Shown: positions 43,342 through 53,042, counted from the stretch's first letter. The stretch: DNA of 64,000 nucleotides from Winogradskyella sp. (GCF_013213835.1 NZ_JABSSU010000004.1:248001-312000); one strand, 5' to 3'. A program made the numbers and translations. Notes: a model not told the origin generated them from the letters alone.

Positions 43342-44247
43342 TTAGAAATATCTAGGTGAACGAGAGACGCGTTTCGGGAAGTTAAGATCAAATAATAACA
43401 TCACCTCATGCGACGCAGGAGCATATGCATTAATATCAGAAGATACATGGTCATAAGCATATCCAACTCTCACTGATGGTGAGATAGCAAAGTTTACCAG
43501 TCCAGAGATAGAATCGTCTAATCTGTAAGAGGCACCAATTTCGAATTTCTTAAAGAAACGCGCATTAAGGTTAACGTCAAAAGATGTAGGTGCATCAAAA
43601 GCAGACTTCATCATAAACGATGGTTTTAATTCAGTATTAGGTGATAGGTCAAAGACATACCCGCCAGTTACGAAATAGTGCTGTGTTTCAGACCCGATAT
43701 TAAGACCATTAGCATCTAAATGTACAGAGGCTAACATATTAGGAACAGATACGGATAAATAATACTTATTGGTATAGTAGAATAACCCAGCACCGATGTT
43801 AGGTGTAGTTTCATTAATATTTTGATTAAAGAACGGGTCGTCAGCATCAATAACATCCACACCAGCCAGACCAATGTCATGGAAAGTTGCCCCAGCTTTA
43901 ACACCAAACGCTAAGCGGTGCTCACCACCAAGTTTAAGGGTATAAGAGACATCTGCATACACGTTGGTTTCTTGTACAGGTCCGATTCTATCAGAAATTA
44001 GGGAAAGACCAAGACCAAGGTTATTACCTACAGGAGAATGCACGAAAGCAGTAGCTGTTTCTGGTGCACCTTCAATACCTACCCATTGGTCTCTGTAGAG
44101 TAAACCAAAAGAGAGATTTTCTCTAGAGCCTGCATAAGCAGGATTCACGACATTCATATTGTACATGTATTGCGTGTACTGAGGATCTTGCTGTGCTTGC
44201 ATTTGAAATGCTAAAAGCAAGATGGCTATAATCGAGAGTTTTTTCAT
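43342..44247 (-). CDS. PorP/SprF family type IX secretion membrane protein (copy B)
   Basis: The 301-aa predicted outer-membrane barrel is identical to 36174-37079, including the VVNPAYAGSR hallmark and the signal peptide. It is encoded 26 bp downstream of the adhesin gene and 21 bp upstream of the OmpA gene, the same spacing as in copy A. It presumably serves export or anchoring of the cognate adhesin; since both adhesins share mature sequence, either SprF copy should serve either one. Confidence 0.93.
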   Translation of the reverse strand: MKKLSIIAILLLAFQMQAQQDPQYTQYMYNMNVVNPAYAGSRENLSFGLLYRDQWVGIEGAPETATAFVHSPVGNNLGLGLSLISDRIGPVQETNVYADVSYTLKLGGEHRLAFGVKAGATFHDIGLAGVDVIDADDPFFNQNINETTPNIGAGLFYYTNKYYLSVSVPNMLASVHLDANGLNIGSETQHYFVTGGYVFDLSPNTELKPSFMMKSAFDAPTSFDVNLNARFFKKFEIGASYRLDDSISGLVNFAISPSVRVGYAYDHVSSDINAYAPASHEVMLLFDLNFPKRVSRSPRYF

Positions 44248-44273
44248 TATTTTTAAGTTGATTCAGTTAGTTG

Positions 44274-47200
44274 TTATCTATTAATATATACCCAAGCACT
44301 TCGTTGCTTCGCACCACCATCGTAGACTACAGTATAGAAATATGTACCTACAGGAAGTTCTTCACCATCATTAGTTTGACCAACCCATTCGTTAGAGTAG
44401 TTGTTCTTAGAATATACAAGGGTACCATTTCTGTTGTAGATTTCTAATCTAGTAACGTTGAAGCTACTTAAATCAAAACTATCATTAAACCCTGGTGATA
44501 CACCAGGTGAAATACCTTCAGGAAAAATACAAGATTCAAGTTCTTCAACAAAAGCAGTGACAATTGTAGAACAACCAGATGCATTAAATGTGATTTCTGC
44601 TGAATAATCACCTTCAACAAGCACTGAATCGAGGATAAGGCCACTTGCACCATCAATATAAACATCATCTAATAACCAAGCTACTGATACTTCTGCTTCA
44701 GTAAAGTTTGATGGAATAAGGCCTATTGAAATTGGTGTTGTAGCGTTTGGACAAACTTCGTAATCAAAGGAAGGATCAAATAGAGCTACTGGCGCATCAT
44801 TAATGATTAAGTTGAATGAGTTTACCACAAAACAAGTTGGATTAAAGGCATCCTCAACTCTAACATATATTACGGCGTTACCTGATGAATATACATGTGG
44901 CAGTGCATTGTCATTATTTTCAGCGTCTGCTTGAGAACTGTGATAAGTTACAATGTAATTTGCTGGGTCTTGTGTACCAAGTACATTAGGATTATGAGCA
45001 AGTAAGTCAAAATCAGCTAAATCATCAAAGTTACCATCATTATCATCACATTCAGCTATGTCTACACTTTCAGCAGTATGATCTGGTACACTAATAGATA
45101 GGTTGAAAGATGTAGTACTAACACAACCTGTGTCATTGTTCTCAACTCTAATAAATACTGTTTCACCATCAGTACCTGTATATGATGTACTGATACTGTT
45201 TGAACCAGATTCAGCATCTTCCAAACTATTATGGTATGTCAGTGTAAATTCGGATGGATCTTGTGAACCTAAAATAAATATATCATTAAGGGATAAATCA
45301 AAATCCGCACTACTTTCTACAGAACATACCAACTGATCAGAAGGTGTATTTGCTTCTGGTAATGGTAAAAACTCCACAAGAATGTCATCTTGTAAGAAAC
45401 ATTGGTTAGAGAAGTATACTAAAGCTGTATATAAATCTGGTTCTGTAACTTCAATAGTTGAAGTTGTTTCACCATCAATAGGTAAACCATTTCTAAGCCA
45501 AATATGCTCTAAGTTAGGGGCACCTGAATCTAAGGTAATAGGTTCACCAAAACAAGCTGCTCCACCAGAAGCAATGGTAATATCTTCACCCAAGTTTAAT
45601 TCACCAAGGTCGAAACTCCCAGCTTTTAAGAAAACACCAGAGTCAAATGCCGAGTCGTTGGCATCAGCAATAACAAGTTTAATATGATAGGTCTGCCCAA
45701 CAGTAACGGGAGCTTGCGCAGTAAATACTACTGTTCTACCGTCAAACTGCATTGGTGGAAGATTATCACCTGTATATCCTCCGAAGTATTGTTCATTTAT
45801 CGCAGGACAACCAGGATTTGCCTCATGAATGTTAGTTACTAAAATCGGTGTATTTGTACCAGGAATCACCGCAAGATTTGTAGTGTTACCCAAAGGGTCT
45901 GTAAGTAAAAAGGCAAATGCATCAGAGAATGTACATTCAAAAGTTCCTCCTGAATCACCATTATATTCTTCTGATGCCATTAAGAAATCAAAACTAATTT
46001 CTTGAGCAAGTGGCACGAAGTCAAACTCTAATACAGTGGCGTTATTGGTATTACCAGATGGAACGATAGTATTTAAAAAAGGATCTCCAGGCCATGCTGA
46101 AGTTCCATCACTTAAGTTACCAAGGTTTGGACCTGCAGCAGCACTGGCATCACCTGAAGTTAATAATACACCTTCGGTAAAAGGAAAACCTTCCATATCG
46201 CCATCAAGAGTAAAATAACCAATACCATTATCTTGACCAAAATCTGTACCTGTTGAGAAGGTAATATTAGATATTTCAGCGCACTCACCGCCAATTAGGA
46301 TGTCAGTTACTAACTGTTCAACAGTATAAGTAGTTTGGTCTACTACCACGTTATCACCACCAGGTCTAATACATAAATTAAATGTAGTATCTTCTTGGTC
46401 AGCGCCAAATGAGAAGACTCTAACGTAGTAAGTGTTTCCAACAGTTAAGCCTGTAGCTAGAGTAGGATTATCAGTTGAACAATAGATTTCTGTAAAATTA
46501 TCACACGTACCTGAATAAAGTGCATGGTCTAAGTTATTCGTACTCCCTGCAATATTAATTAATGAAATGATTTGGTTGGTGTCATTAGCAACAAATTGAT
46601 ACCAAACATCGTTGTCTGTATTACCAGCACAAGTACCATTAGCTATACCAGATGAAGTTGCAGCTAGTAATGTACCCGGTGTAACAACCGTACATTCAGA
46701 TTCTGTATTCACTCCCGCAACGATTGCATCTGCACAATTATCATTGGCAGGTGGACAAGCTAAAACGGTAAAGTTGTCACTTGCAATAACACAATTATTA
46801 TCTTGTTCATTAGTCACAAATACTCTTACGGTATTGCCAAATGGGAAAGGACCAGCCTGATACAAACCATTGGCAGTTGCTTGAACTGTAGAAGCATCAA
46901 AGTTATTAGATATTTCTAGAGATGTAGCATCACCTAAACTTGTAACATCAACATCTATAAAGAATTGATCATTAGCACAATCAGGTGTAGTTACAAAAGT
47001 AGCTTCAGGAAGTGTACAAGTCAATTGTTGTATATTAATTGTAAAGTCTAAAGTTACTCCCCAAGTACCAGAATAACATGGATCTGGTGTTCCTTGGCCG
47101 AAATCGGCAGTTCCAATACGCATTCTATGCTCACCTACAGGCGCAGTTAAGGGCATAATGAATGAAGCGTCTAATGAATGTGGGTTACCACCTGACGACT

Positions 47201-48299
47201 CACCTTGAAAAACAAGTTCGCTAGGTTCAAAAACTAAATTATCATCAAAATCTATCCAAATGTTTGAGAAATAAGTAAAGCCATGAGCAAAATCAATTAT
47301 CACTTCTGTTTCAACTCCCTGAAATGCGTTAACAACTGGTGAAGTCTGATCTTCGTATGTTACATCACCTAAACTTGGGAAATCTGTAATTCCAACGGTT
47401 ACGTTTGATACACCTTGCCCATCATTACTTGAAGGGATAGAGTCACAATACTCAATAAGGAATTGAACAGGTCCAGCCCAATCACTAATTTCACCACCAC
47501 AATCTGACTGTACATAATATTCGTATTCAACATCTAAAGATAAATCTGTTATTTGAAGAGGATTACTTGTTGTTGGTACAATTGTCCCATCCGCAGAACC
47601 TTGAACAAAACCGACAGGACCATACTCAACAATCCATGACGTTCCACCGGTCCAGCCAAGCTCAATTGTATTAGCGTTTACTACGAAGGCAGTTAAATCG
47701 GTTGGAGGAGGACAGTTAGGACCTTCTTCGATACAAATGTCTGCAGACCCAGATGGTAAGTCACGCCAAATTGCCACATAATAAGTGTTACCAGGCGTAA
47801 GGCCACCTATTGCATCTGAAGCATCACCGTCATCAAAATCGTTATTAAAGCACCCAAGTGATGTACCACCACAGGCATCAAAAAGTTCAATACCAATATT
47901 ATTTGCACCACCACTAAAGTTAAAAGCTACAGATCCGTTTGCAGGCGCAACAAAGCTTGTCCAATATCCAAAATTCGCAAAGGGATCACAGCTCAAAAAT
48001 CCGAGGTCGTATCCACTTGAGAAATCGAATGTCATAGGTGTACCTGTGCTACAATCTTGTATAGTCATAGGAATGGCTTCAGCACAAGTCTCACCAGGAG
48101 CTAAAAGCATTGAACTGTCAATATTGGTTGAGACAGCGTTATTAGTCACATTGTTTTCATAGACGTTGTCATTTAAAATGACGGTCTCTGTAGAATCCGT
48201 TAGATTGTGATTATGCTCTTTAATTGGACTAAAGGCATAACTAGTAAATGCCGAAAAGCAAGATGCTAGCATGATTAAGAGTAAAGTAGTCTTTTTCAT
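44274..48299 (-). CDS. Large T9SS type B surface protein with choice-of-anchor L domain (copy B)
   Basis: The 1341-aa protein is identical to 37106-41131 from T39 to the C-terminus, including the GEVED, choice-of-anchor L and type B C-terminal signal domains. The first 38 residues differ but align without gaps: signal peptide MKKTTLLLIMLASCFSAF followed by a distinct short segment (SPIKEHNHNLTDSTE). Both leaders are functional-looking Sec signals, so the mature proteins should differ only in about 18 N-terminal residues. It is the first gene of the upstream cassette and is driven by the region 48300-48518. Confidence 0.93.
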   Translation of the reverse strand: MKKTTLLLIMLASCFSAFTSYAFSPIKEHNHNLTDSTETVILNDNVYENNVTNNAVSTNIDSSMLLAPGETCAEAIPMTIQDCSTGTPMTFDFSSGYDLGFLSCDPFANFGYWTSFVAPANGSVAFNFSGGANNIGIELFDACGGTSLGCFNNDFDDGDASDAIGGLTPGNTYYVAIWRDLPSGSADICIEEGPNCPPPTDLTAFVVNANTIELGWTGGTSWIVEYGPVGFVQGSADGTIVPTTSNPLQITDLSLDVEYEYYVQSDCGGEISDWAGPVQFLIEYCDSIPSSNDGQGVSNVTVGITDFPSLGDVTYEDQTSPVVNAFQGVETEVIIDFAHGFTYFSNIWIDFDDNLVFEPSELVFQGESSGGNPHSLDASFIMPLTAPVGEHRMRIGTADFGQGTPDPCYSGTWGVTLDFTINIQQLTCTLPEATFVTTPDCANDQFFIDVDVTSLGDATSLEISNNFDASTVQATANGLYQAGPFPFGNTVRVFVTNEQDNNCVIASDNFTVLACPPANDNCADAIVAGVNTESECTVVTPGTLLAATSSGIANGTCAGNTDNDVWYQFVANDTNQIISLINIAGSTNNLDHALYSGTCDNFTEIYCSTDNPTLATGLTVGNTYYVRVFSFGADQEDTTFNLCIRPGGDNVVVDQTTYTVEQLVTDILIGGECAEISNITFSTGTDFGQDNGIGYFTLDGDMEGFPFTEGVLLTSGDASAAAGPNLGNLSDGTSAWPGDPFLNTIVPSGNTNNATVLEFDFVPLAQEISFDFLMASEEYNGDSGGTFECTFSDAFAFLLTDPLGNTTNLAVIPGTNTPILVTNIHEANPGCPAINEQYFGGYTGDNLPPMQFDGRTVVFTAQAPVTVGQTYHIKLVIADANDSAFDSGVFLKAGSFDLGELNLGEDITIASGGAACFGEPITLDSGAPNLEHIWLRNGLPIDGETTSTIEVTEPDLYTALVYFSNQCFLQDDILVEFLPLPEANTPSDQLVCSVESSADFDLSLNDIFILGSQDPSEFTLTYHNSLEDAESGSNSISTSYTGTDGETVFIRVENNDTGCVSTTSFNLSISVPDHTAESVDIAECDDNDGNFDDLADFDLLAHNPNVLGTQDPANYIVTYHSSQADAENNDNALPHVYSSGNAVIYVRVEDAFNPTCFVVNSFNLIINDAPVALFDPSFDYEVCPNATTPISIGLIPSNFTEAEVSVAWLLDDVYIDGASGLILDSVLVEGDYSAEITFNASGCSTIVTAFVEELESCIFPEGISPGVSPGFNDSFDLSSFNVTRLEIYNRNGTLVYSKNNYSNEWVGQTNDGEELPVGTYFYTVVYDGGAKQRSAWVYINR

Positions 48300-48518
48300 T
48301 TTTTTTAAGGTTGATAGAAGCCGAAAACCCCTTACAATGCATTGATTATAAGGGCCTTTTGTCTTTCTAAGTATAATAAAATATAGTGTGCATTAATGTT
48401 AGTTAGTTAGCTGTGTTTAATGCGAATTGAAAGATAAAAAAAATGGGCGTGAACACTTCGTCCACAATGTTATAATAGACTAAAGGTAATATTAATCGAC
48501 AAATGGTTTTTAACCAAA
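48300..48518 (-). promoter_or_regulatory. Upstream region of cassette copy B
   Basis: This 219-bp noncoding region contains the 47-bp block (48480-48434) aligned gap-free with the copy A upstream block at 36 of 47 positions, including a weaker dyad (AACACT-N8-AATGTT). A degenerate form of the TGCATTTCATC motif sits at the same distance (17 bp) from the block. The leader between block and ATG is 33 bp longer than in copy A and unrelated. Confidence 0.5.
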
Positions 48519-49460
48519 TTAATTGCTTTTTAATTCTATAAAAACTGGGAAATGGTCACTATAACCACCTTTATATTTTTTGCCTACATAAGTTCTAAAG
48601 GGCTGGCCTTTAAATTTGCCTCTAAATTGTGTGAGAGATCTATCATCAAATACATCTGCATCATGATATGTAAGAAATGAGTTGTTTCTGTCAAAAATGT
48701 TGGTAGTGAATAGTATTTGGTCAAATAGATTCCATTCAAAGTCATGATTTAAACTTCCTTTGTCCTTAGACCATACCGTTTTAAACGGATTAAATAAACC
48801 AGATTCGTCCTCCATCAGTTCAACACTATGGTTATCAGGGTTGTCGTTAAAATCTCCCATCACAAGAATTTTCATATTTTCTGATTTAGTTTTGAGGTTT
48901 CGAATAATTGAATTTACTTTTTTGGCTGCAGCAATTCTTTTTGGCTCTGTTACTTTTTCACCATCTCTTCTCGAAGACCAATGATTAACTAAAATAGCTA
49001 TATTCTCATCATTCAATCTGCCTTCCACCAAAAGAATATCTCTTGTGTAATCGCGTTGACCATCATCATCCTGTAAGTACACCGAAAATGTTTCAGAACT
49101 TGTAACTTCAAAAACATCAGATTTATACAATAGTGCAACATCAATACCTCTTTCGTCTGCTGAATCGTAGTGCACATAACTATAGTCTTCATCTATTAAA
49201 TGTTCACTCTTCACTAAGTCATTAAGAACTGTTTTATTTTCAACTTCAGCTAGACCAACAATCACTGGTGCTTCGTCGTGGTCATCTTCACCGATTTTAG
49301 AAATAACTGAACCAATTTTTCTCAGTTTATTTTCATAGCGTTTGGGTGTCCATCTTTTATGTGATGTTGGTAAGAAATCATCATCATTTGTTCGTGGGTC
49401 ATTTTCTAGATCGAAAAGATTCTCAATGTTGTAAAACGCTATAGTATATATTCTATTCAT
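48519..49460 (-). CDS. Endonuclease/exonuclease/phosphatase family protein
   Basis: The 313-aa EEP-fold metal-dependent hydrolase has FYNIENLFD (Asn), VGLAEVENK (catalytic Glu), VNHWSSRRDG (His), MGDFNDNPDN (Asp-x-Asn) and the final SDHFPVF (Asp-His). No signal peptide is present, so it is probably cytoplasmic. Substrates of the family range from DNA to phospholipids and cannot be chosen here. It is divergent from hflX and lies upstream of cassette copy B on the same strand. Confidence 0.88.
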   Translation of the reverse strand: MNRIYTIAFYNIENLFDLENDPRTNDDDFLPTSHKRWTPKRYENKLRKIGSVISKIGEDDHDEAPVIVGLAEVENKTVLNDLVKSEHLIDEDYSYVHYDSADERGIDVALLYKSDVFEVTSSETFSVYLQDDDGQRDYTRDILLVEGRLNDENIAILVNHWSSRRDGEKVTEPKRIAAAKKVNSIIRNLKTKSENMKILVMGDFNDNPDNHSVELMEDESGLFNPFKTVWSKDKGSLNHDFEWNLFDQILFTTNIFDRNNSFLTYHDADVFDDRSLTQFRGKFKGQPFRTYVGKKYKGGYSDHFPVFIELKSN

Positions 49461-49508
49461 GACGTTAAATATAGAGCTTTTAAAACGTATTGAGAATAAG
49501 GTTTTGAT

Positions 49509-49516
49509 TAACTTTG
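49509..49516 (+). promoter_or_regulatory. -7 box abutting the hflX start codon
   Basis: TAACTTTG matches TAnnTTTG and ends only 4 bp before the ATG. A TTG lies at 49490-49492 (16-bp spacer). If used, transcription would begin at or next to the start codon. Confidence 0.45.
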
Positions 49517-49520
49517 TGCC

Positions 49521-50732
49521 ATGATTGAAAAAAAGAATATTGAGTTAGAAAAGGTTGTTCTTATAGGGATTGTTACACAAGACCAAGATGAAGAACAGTC
49601 GAAAGAATATCTTGATGAGTTGGAGTTTTTAACCTATACAGCTGGTGGGGAAGTTGTAAAGCGGTATACTCAAAAAATGGCTATGCCTAATCCAAAAACC
49701 TTTATTGGTACAGGGAAAATGGAAGAGGTTATGCACTTTGTTAAGGATCATGAGGTAGGTACAGTGATCTTTGATGATGAGCTATCTCCTGCGCAAGAAC
49801 GAAATATTAGTAAAATTTTAAACTGTAAAATTCTTGATAGGACTAATCTTATTCTAGATATTTTTGCACAGCGTGCTCAGACAAGTTATGCCAGAACTCA
49901 GGTAGAACTTGCTCAATGTGAATATTTATTACCACGACTTAAAGGAATGTGGACGCACCTTGAACGACAAAAAGGTGGGATTGGAATGCGTGGACCTGGG
50001 GAAACTGAGATTGAGACTGATAGACGTATTGTTAGAGATAAGATATCTCTATTAAAATCTAAGATAAAAACCATTGATAAGCAGATGGCTGTGCAACGTG
50101 GTAATCGTGGAAAAATGGTAAGAGTGGCTTTGGTTGGTTATACTAATGTTGGTAAGTCAACACTGATGAATGTCATTAGTAAGAGTAAAGTATTTGCTGA
50201 AAATAAGCTCTTTGCAACCTTAGATACCACTGTACGAAAAGTGGTGATTGGTAATTTACCATTTTTGGTAAGTGATACGGTTGGGTTTATTAGGAAACTG
50301 CCAACTCAATTGGTTGAATCTTTTAAAAGTACACTAGATGAAGTGAGAGAAGCAGATTTGTTATTACATGTTGTTGATATTTCTCATTCTAATTTTGAAG
50401 AACATATAGAGTCCGTGAATAAAATTTTGGATGAAATAGACAGCAAAGGCAAACCTACAATTATGGTGTTTAATAAGATTGATGCTTATGAAGCGGAACC
50501 TTTTGATGAAGAAGATTTAATAGCTGAAAGGACAAAAGCCAATTATACTATTGACGAATGGAAAAATACTTGGATGTCTAAAATTGGTGATAATGCCTTG
50601 TTTATTTCAGCATTGAATAAAGAAAACCTTGAAGAGTTTAGAAAGCGTGTTTATAAAGAAGTAAGAGAGATACATGTAACGAGGTTTCCGTATAACCACT
50701 TCTTGTATCCAGATGTAGAAGAGATAGAATAA
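49521..50732 (+). CDS. hflX: Ribosome-associated GTPase HflX
   Basis: The 403-aa protein splits stalled ribosomes under stress in studied bacteria. The N-terminal HflX domain contains FIGTGKMEEV, FDDELSPAQERN and QVELAQCEYLLPRLKGMW. The linker GGIGMRGPGETEIETDRR is diagnostic. The G domain has G1 GYTNVGKS (206-213), G3 DTVGFIRKLP and G4 FNKID. Length is typical. A bidirectional terminator follows. The next Met is about 50 residues in, so the annotated ATG is the only sensible start. Confidence 0.94.
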   Translation: MIEKKNIELEKVVLIGIVTQDQDEEQSKEYLDELEFLTYTAGGEVVKRYTQKMAMPNPKTFIGTGKMEEVMHFVKDHEVGTVIFDDELSPAQERNISKILNCKILDRTNLILDIFAQRAQTSYARTQVELAQCEYLLPRLKGMWTHLERQKGGIGMRGPGETEIETDRRIVRDKISLLKSKIKTIDKQMAVQRGNRGKMVRVALVGYTNVGKSTLMNVISKSKVFAENKLFATLDTTVRKVVIGNLPFLVSDTVGFIRKLPTQLVESFKSTLDEVREADLLLHVVDISHSNFEEHIESVNKILDEIDSKGKPTIMVFNKIDAYEAEPFDEEDLIAERTKANYTIDEWKNTWMSKIGDNALFISALNKENLEEFRKRVYKEVREIHVTRFPYNHFLYPDVEEIE

Positions 50733-50761
50733 AAAAGGTTGAGCTTTGCTCAACCTTTTTT
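50731..50761. terminator. Bidirectional intrinsic terminator
   Basis: AAAAAAGGTTGAGC pairs perfectly with GCTCAACCTTTTTT around a TTT loop, between hflX (+) and the convergent DUF3078 gene (-). Confidence 0.9.
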
Positions 50762-50780
50762 ATTCTAAGTATTACTGAGC

Positions 50781-51695
50781 TTAGTTGCTAAAGTTATAGG
50801 ATAAACCTACCGTATAATAGCTTTGAATTTTGTTATCTGCATCTTCTAAGCTTGTGCCCTGGAAGTTTGCAGCTTCTTGTCTATTACTTCTCAATCCAAA
50901 ATCAAAACCTACACCAATACCTTTCCATAAGGTATAAGCAAAAGAGTTAATCCATGTCCAGTTAGACAGGTTAGAATCCTCATAGCTTTGGAAGGTTGAG
51001 AAATTCGTTTTAAAGTTTACTTTACCGATTTGTCGTGTGTAATCTGCAACGATCTTTGCACCCATAGAAGAATCGAATACGGTATCTCCGCTAGAGAATA
51101 CAAAATTGTAGTTAGCAGGATGAATTACAACAACCATGTCTGTTATTGGTGTCCATGTAAAACCAATACCAAGATCTAAATAACCAGGATCATTAAAGTT
51201 GTTTAACACTGTTGTTCTATATTCTAACATTCCTGAAACAGCCCATTTCTCGCTTAACTTGCGACCATATAATGAGTTGATATTAAATACATCTGTGGTT
51301 GGTTCAAACTTATCACTATCAGTGTCGATATCTTTGTTGTCTAATTTTGTCCAATTAAAGTTTGTATTCAAACTATTTCTCCAGAAAAATTTCTCTTTTA
51401 TGAGATTTGCGAATGCATTTGTAGTTATACCAATTGTACCAGATTGATTATTTGGTGCTCCCTGAGCATACCAATTATTAAAATTAGATAAGCTACCACC
51501 AATAGTACCAAAAGCACCAACTTTCCAACCAGGTAAGGCGTCTATTTGTGCTTGTAATGCATCGGCTTCAGCTTTAAACTTGTCTGCTTGTGCTTGTTTT
51601 TCTGCTTTTTGTGCTTCTAGTTCTTCTTTAGTTTGTGCAAAACCAAAAGTTACAACAAGTATTAAGCAAATAGATAAAAGTAAATTTTTATTCAT
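50781..51695 (-). CDS. DUF3078 outer-membrane beta-barrel protein
   Basis: The 304-aa protein has a signal peptide (ending TFGFAQ), then a charged coiled-coil segment (about 22-52, KEELEAQKAEKQAQADKFKAEADAL broken here as a heptad-like helix) and a DUF3078 barrel. The barrel carries features such as GGSLSNFNNWYAQGA, WRNSLNTNF and a C-terminal aromatic strand (YYTVGLSYNFSN). Function is unknown. It follows the suf cluster on the same strand by 82 bp without a visible terminator between, so cotranscription is possible. Confidence 0.85.
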   Translation of the reverse strand: MNKNLLLSICLILVVTFGFAQTKEELEAQKAEKQAQADKFKAEADALQAQIDALPGWKVGAFGTIGGSLSNFNNWYAQGAPNNQSGTIGITTNAFANLIKEKFFWRNSLNTNFNWTKLDNKDIDTDSDKFEPTTDVFNINSLYGRKLSEKWAVSGMLEYRTTVLNNFNDPGYLDLGIGFTWTPITDMVVVIHPANYNFVFSSGDTVFDSSMGAKIVADYTRQIGKVNFKTNFSTFQSYEDSNLSNWTWINSFAYTLWKGIGVGFDFGLRSNRQEAANFQGTSLEDADNKIQSYYTVGLSYNFSN

Positions 51696-51777
51696 GGTTA
51701 ATTTATTTTCGAGATGTTAATTGATTTATTATTGTTTTATGCTATTCTTCTACTTAGACCAAAACTTAAAGCAAAAG

Positions 51778-52290
51778 TCACATTTTTTTTCTTTTGTAAA
51801 GTGGTACTGAAGAACAAGCTTCTCCAAACATAATTGACTTTGCAACTGGTTTTAGCTTTTGCGATAATAATATTAACGCATTTGATGGTACAGGTTTGTT
51901 AGAGCAACCTTTTACAATAACTGGTAAATCCTTGAATCCTGAAACTTCTAAATTTGAAATAATATCCGTATAAATTATAGATTCCAAATTCTCAAGTGTA
52001 CCAATTACAGATAATTTCGCATAATCTTGAAGCTGTATAGTAATTAACATGTAAGCCCAATCCGGAACTATAGCATCTGTAGAACAATACAATGCAACGT
52101 AGCAATCTTGATATTGCGACCAATCGTGCTCTGCAACATGTTGTCTAAAGTCTTTTTCTCTAAGAACGAGACCTTCAAGTAACCAATCTTTAATATCAAA
52201 AAGTACGCGTCTACCAGTTGGATAATAATCTTCGAGGTCGATAACTTTGAGTTTACTATTAGCGACCCTATTTACAATTTCGTCTGCCAT
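51778..52290 (-). CDS. DUF2480 family protein
   Basis: The 170-aa protein of unknown function has an N-terminal IDLEDYYPTGRRVLFDIKDWLLEGLVLREKDFR that identifies the DUF2480 family, and a C-terminal VKGCSNKPVPSNAL with conserved cysteine. It has no signal peptide. It lies 1 bp downstream of the SufT-like gene at the end of the suf operon, which suggests a role in Fe-S cluster assembly or repair (inference). Confidence 0.85.
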   Translation of the reverse strand: MADEIVNRVANSKLKVIDLEDYYPTGRRVLFDIKDWLLEGLVLREKDFRQHVAEHDWSQYQDCYVALYCSTDAIVPDWAYMLITIQLQDYAKLSVIGTLENLESIIYTDIISNLEVSGFKDLPVIVKGCSNKPVPSNALILLSQKLKPVAKSIMFGEACSSVPLYKRKKM

Positions 52291-52291
52291 A

Positions 52292-52618
52292 TTACAGCAT
52301 TCCTAATTCTAACTTTGCTTCTTCACTCATTAAATCTTGAGACCAAGGTGGATCGAAGGTAATCTCAACTTCTGCGTCCTTTACTTCATTAATCGATTTC
52401 ACTTTTTCTTCAACCTCTAGAGGTAAAGTCTCAGCTACAGGACAATTTGGCGATGTTAAGGTCATCAAGATTTTAACTTCATAATCTTCGTTTACAAACA
52501 CATCATATATTAATCCTAGCTCGTAAATATCTACAGGGATTTCCGGATCGTATATGGTTTTAAGAACTCTAACTATTTTATCGCCTAGTACATTTGTATC
52601 TATTGTTGTTTCACTCAT
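52292..52618 (-). CDS. SufT-like MIP18/DUF59 Fe-S assembly protein
   Basis: The 108-aa DUF59 protein has the motifs TIYDPEIPVDIYELGLIYDV and MTLTSPNCPVAETLP (conserved Cys) and ends in WSQDLMSEEAKLELGML. Relatives (SufT, PaaD, MIP18) help mature Fe-S proteins. It sits between sufE and the DUF2480 gene with 1-bp gaps on both sides, so it is part of the suf operon. Confidence 0.9.
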   Translation of the reverse strand: MSETTIDTNVLGDKIVRVLKTIYDPEIPVDIYELGLIYDVFVNEDYEVKILMTLTSPNCPVAETLPLEVEEKVKSINEVKDAEVEITFDPPWSQDLMSEEAKLELGML

Positions 52619-52619
52619 C

Positions 52620-53042
52620 TTAATTCAATTGTGTTTGGTATGCAATAGCATACATTTTTAATTGTTTTATCATGCTCACCAATCCATTTGCTCGTGTCGG
52701 TGATAAGTGTTCTTTTAGACCAATTTCATCAATAAAGTTGGTGTCTGCATCAATAATGTCTTTTGGGTGTTGATTAGAGAATACTCTAATTAATATGGCA
52801 ATTATACCTTTGGTAATGATGGCATCACTATCCGCAGTAAAATTTACCTTATCTGCATCCATATTCGCATGCACCCAAACTTTACTCTGGCAACCTTTAA
52901 TAATATGATCTTCGGTCTTATATTTTTCTTCAATTAATGGAAGTGTCTTACCTAAATCTATCATATATTGATAACGATCCTCCCAATCATCAAACATAGA
53001 AAATTCGTCTATTATCTCATTTTGAATTTCTTCAATACTCAT
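52620..53042 (-). CDS. sufE: Cysteine desulfuration protein SufE
   Basis: The 140-aa sulfur-acceptor protein takes persulfide from SufS and passes it to SufBCD. The acceptor cysteine is C51 in IIKGCQSKVWV, the same position as in E. coli SufE. The downstream ITKGIIAILIRVFSNQHP and LSPTRANGLVSMIKQLK are family-typical. It is 33 bp downstream of the META-domain lipoprotein gene and 1 bp upstream of the SufT-like gene. Confidence 0.94.
   Translation of the reverse strand: MSIEEIQNEIIDEFSMFDDWEDRYQYMIDLGKTLPLIEEKYKTEDHIIKGCQSKVWVHANMDADKVNFTADSDAIITKGIIAILIRVFSNQHPKDIIDADTNFIDEIGLKEHLSPTRANGLVSMIKQLKMYAIAYQTQLN

Larger units (their letters stand above)
41402..48185 (-). repeat. 6,784-bp direct repeat, copy B
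   Basis: Second copy of 34234-41017, identical in every stretch compared. Both edges are sharp. On the left, similarity drops to a gapped, related sequence just past the stop codon. On the right it stops at codon 39 of the adhesin, where the leader diverges. Confidence 0.95.

Noticed and set aside
34234..48185. Insertion sequence or transposon as cause of the cassette duplication
   Set aside because: No transposase, integrase, terminal inverted repeats or target-site duplication could be seen at either edge or in the 384-bp junction.
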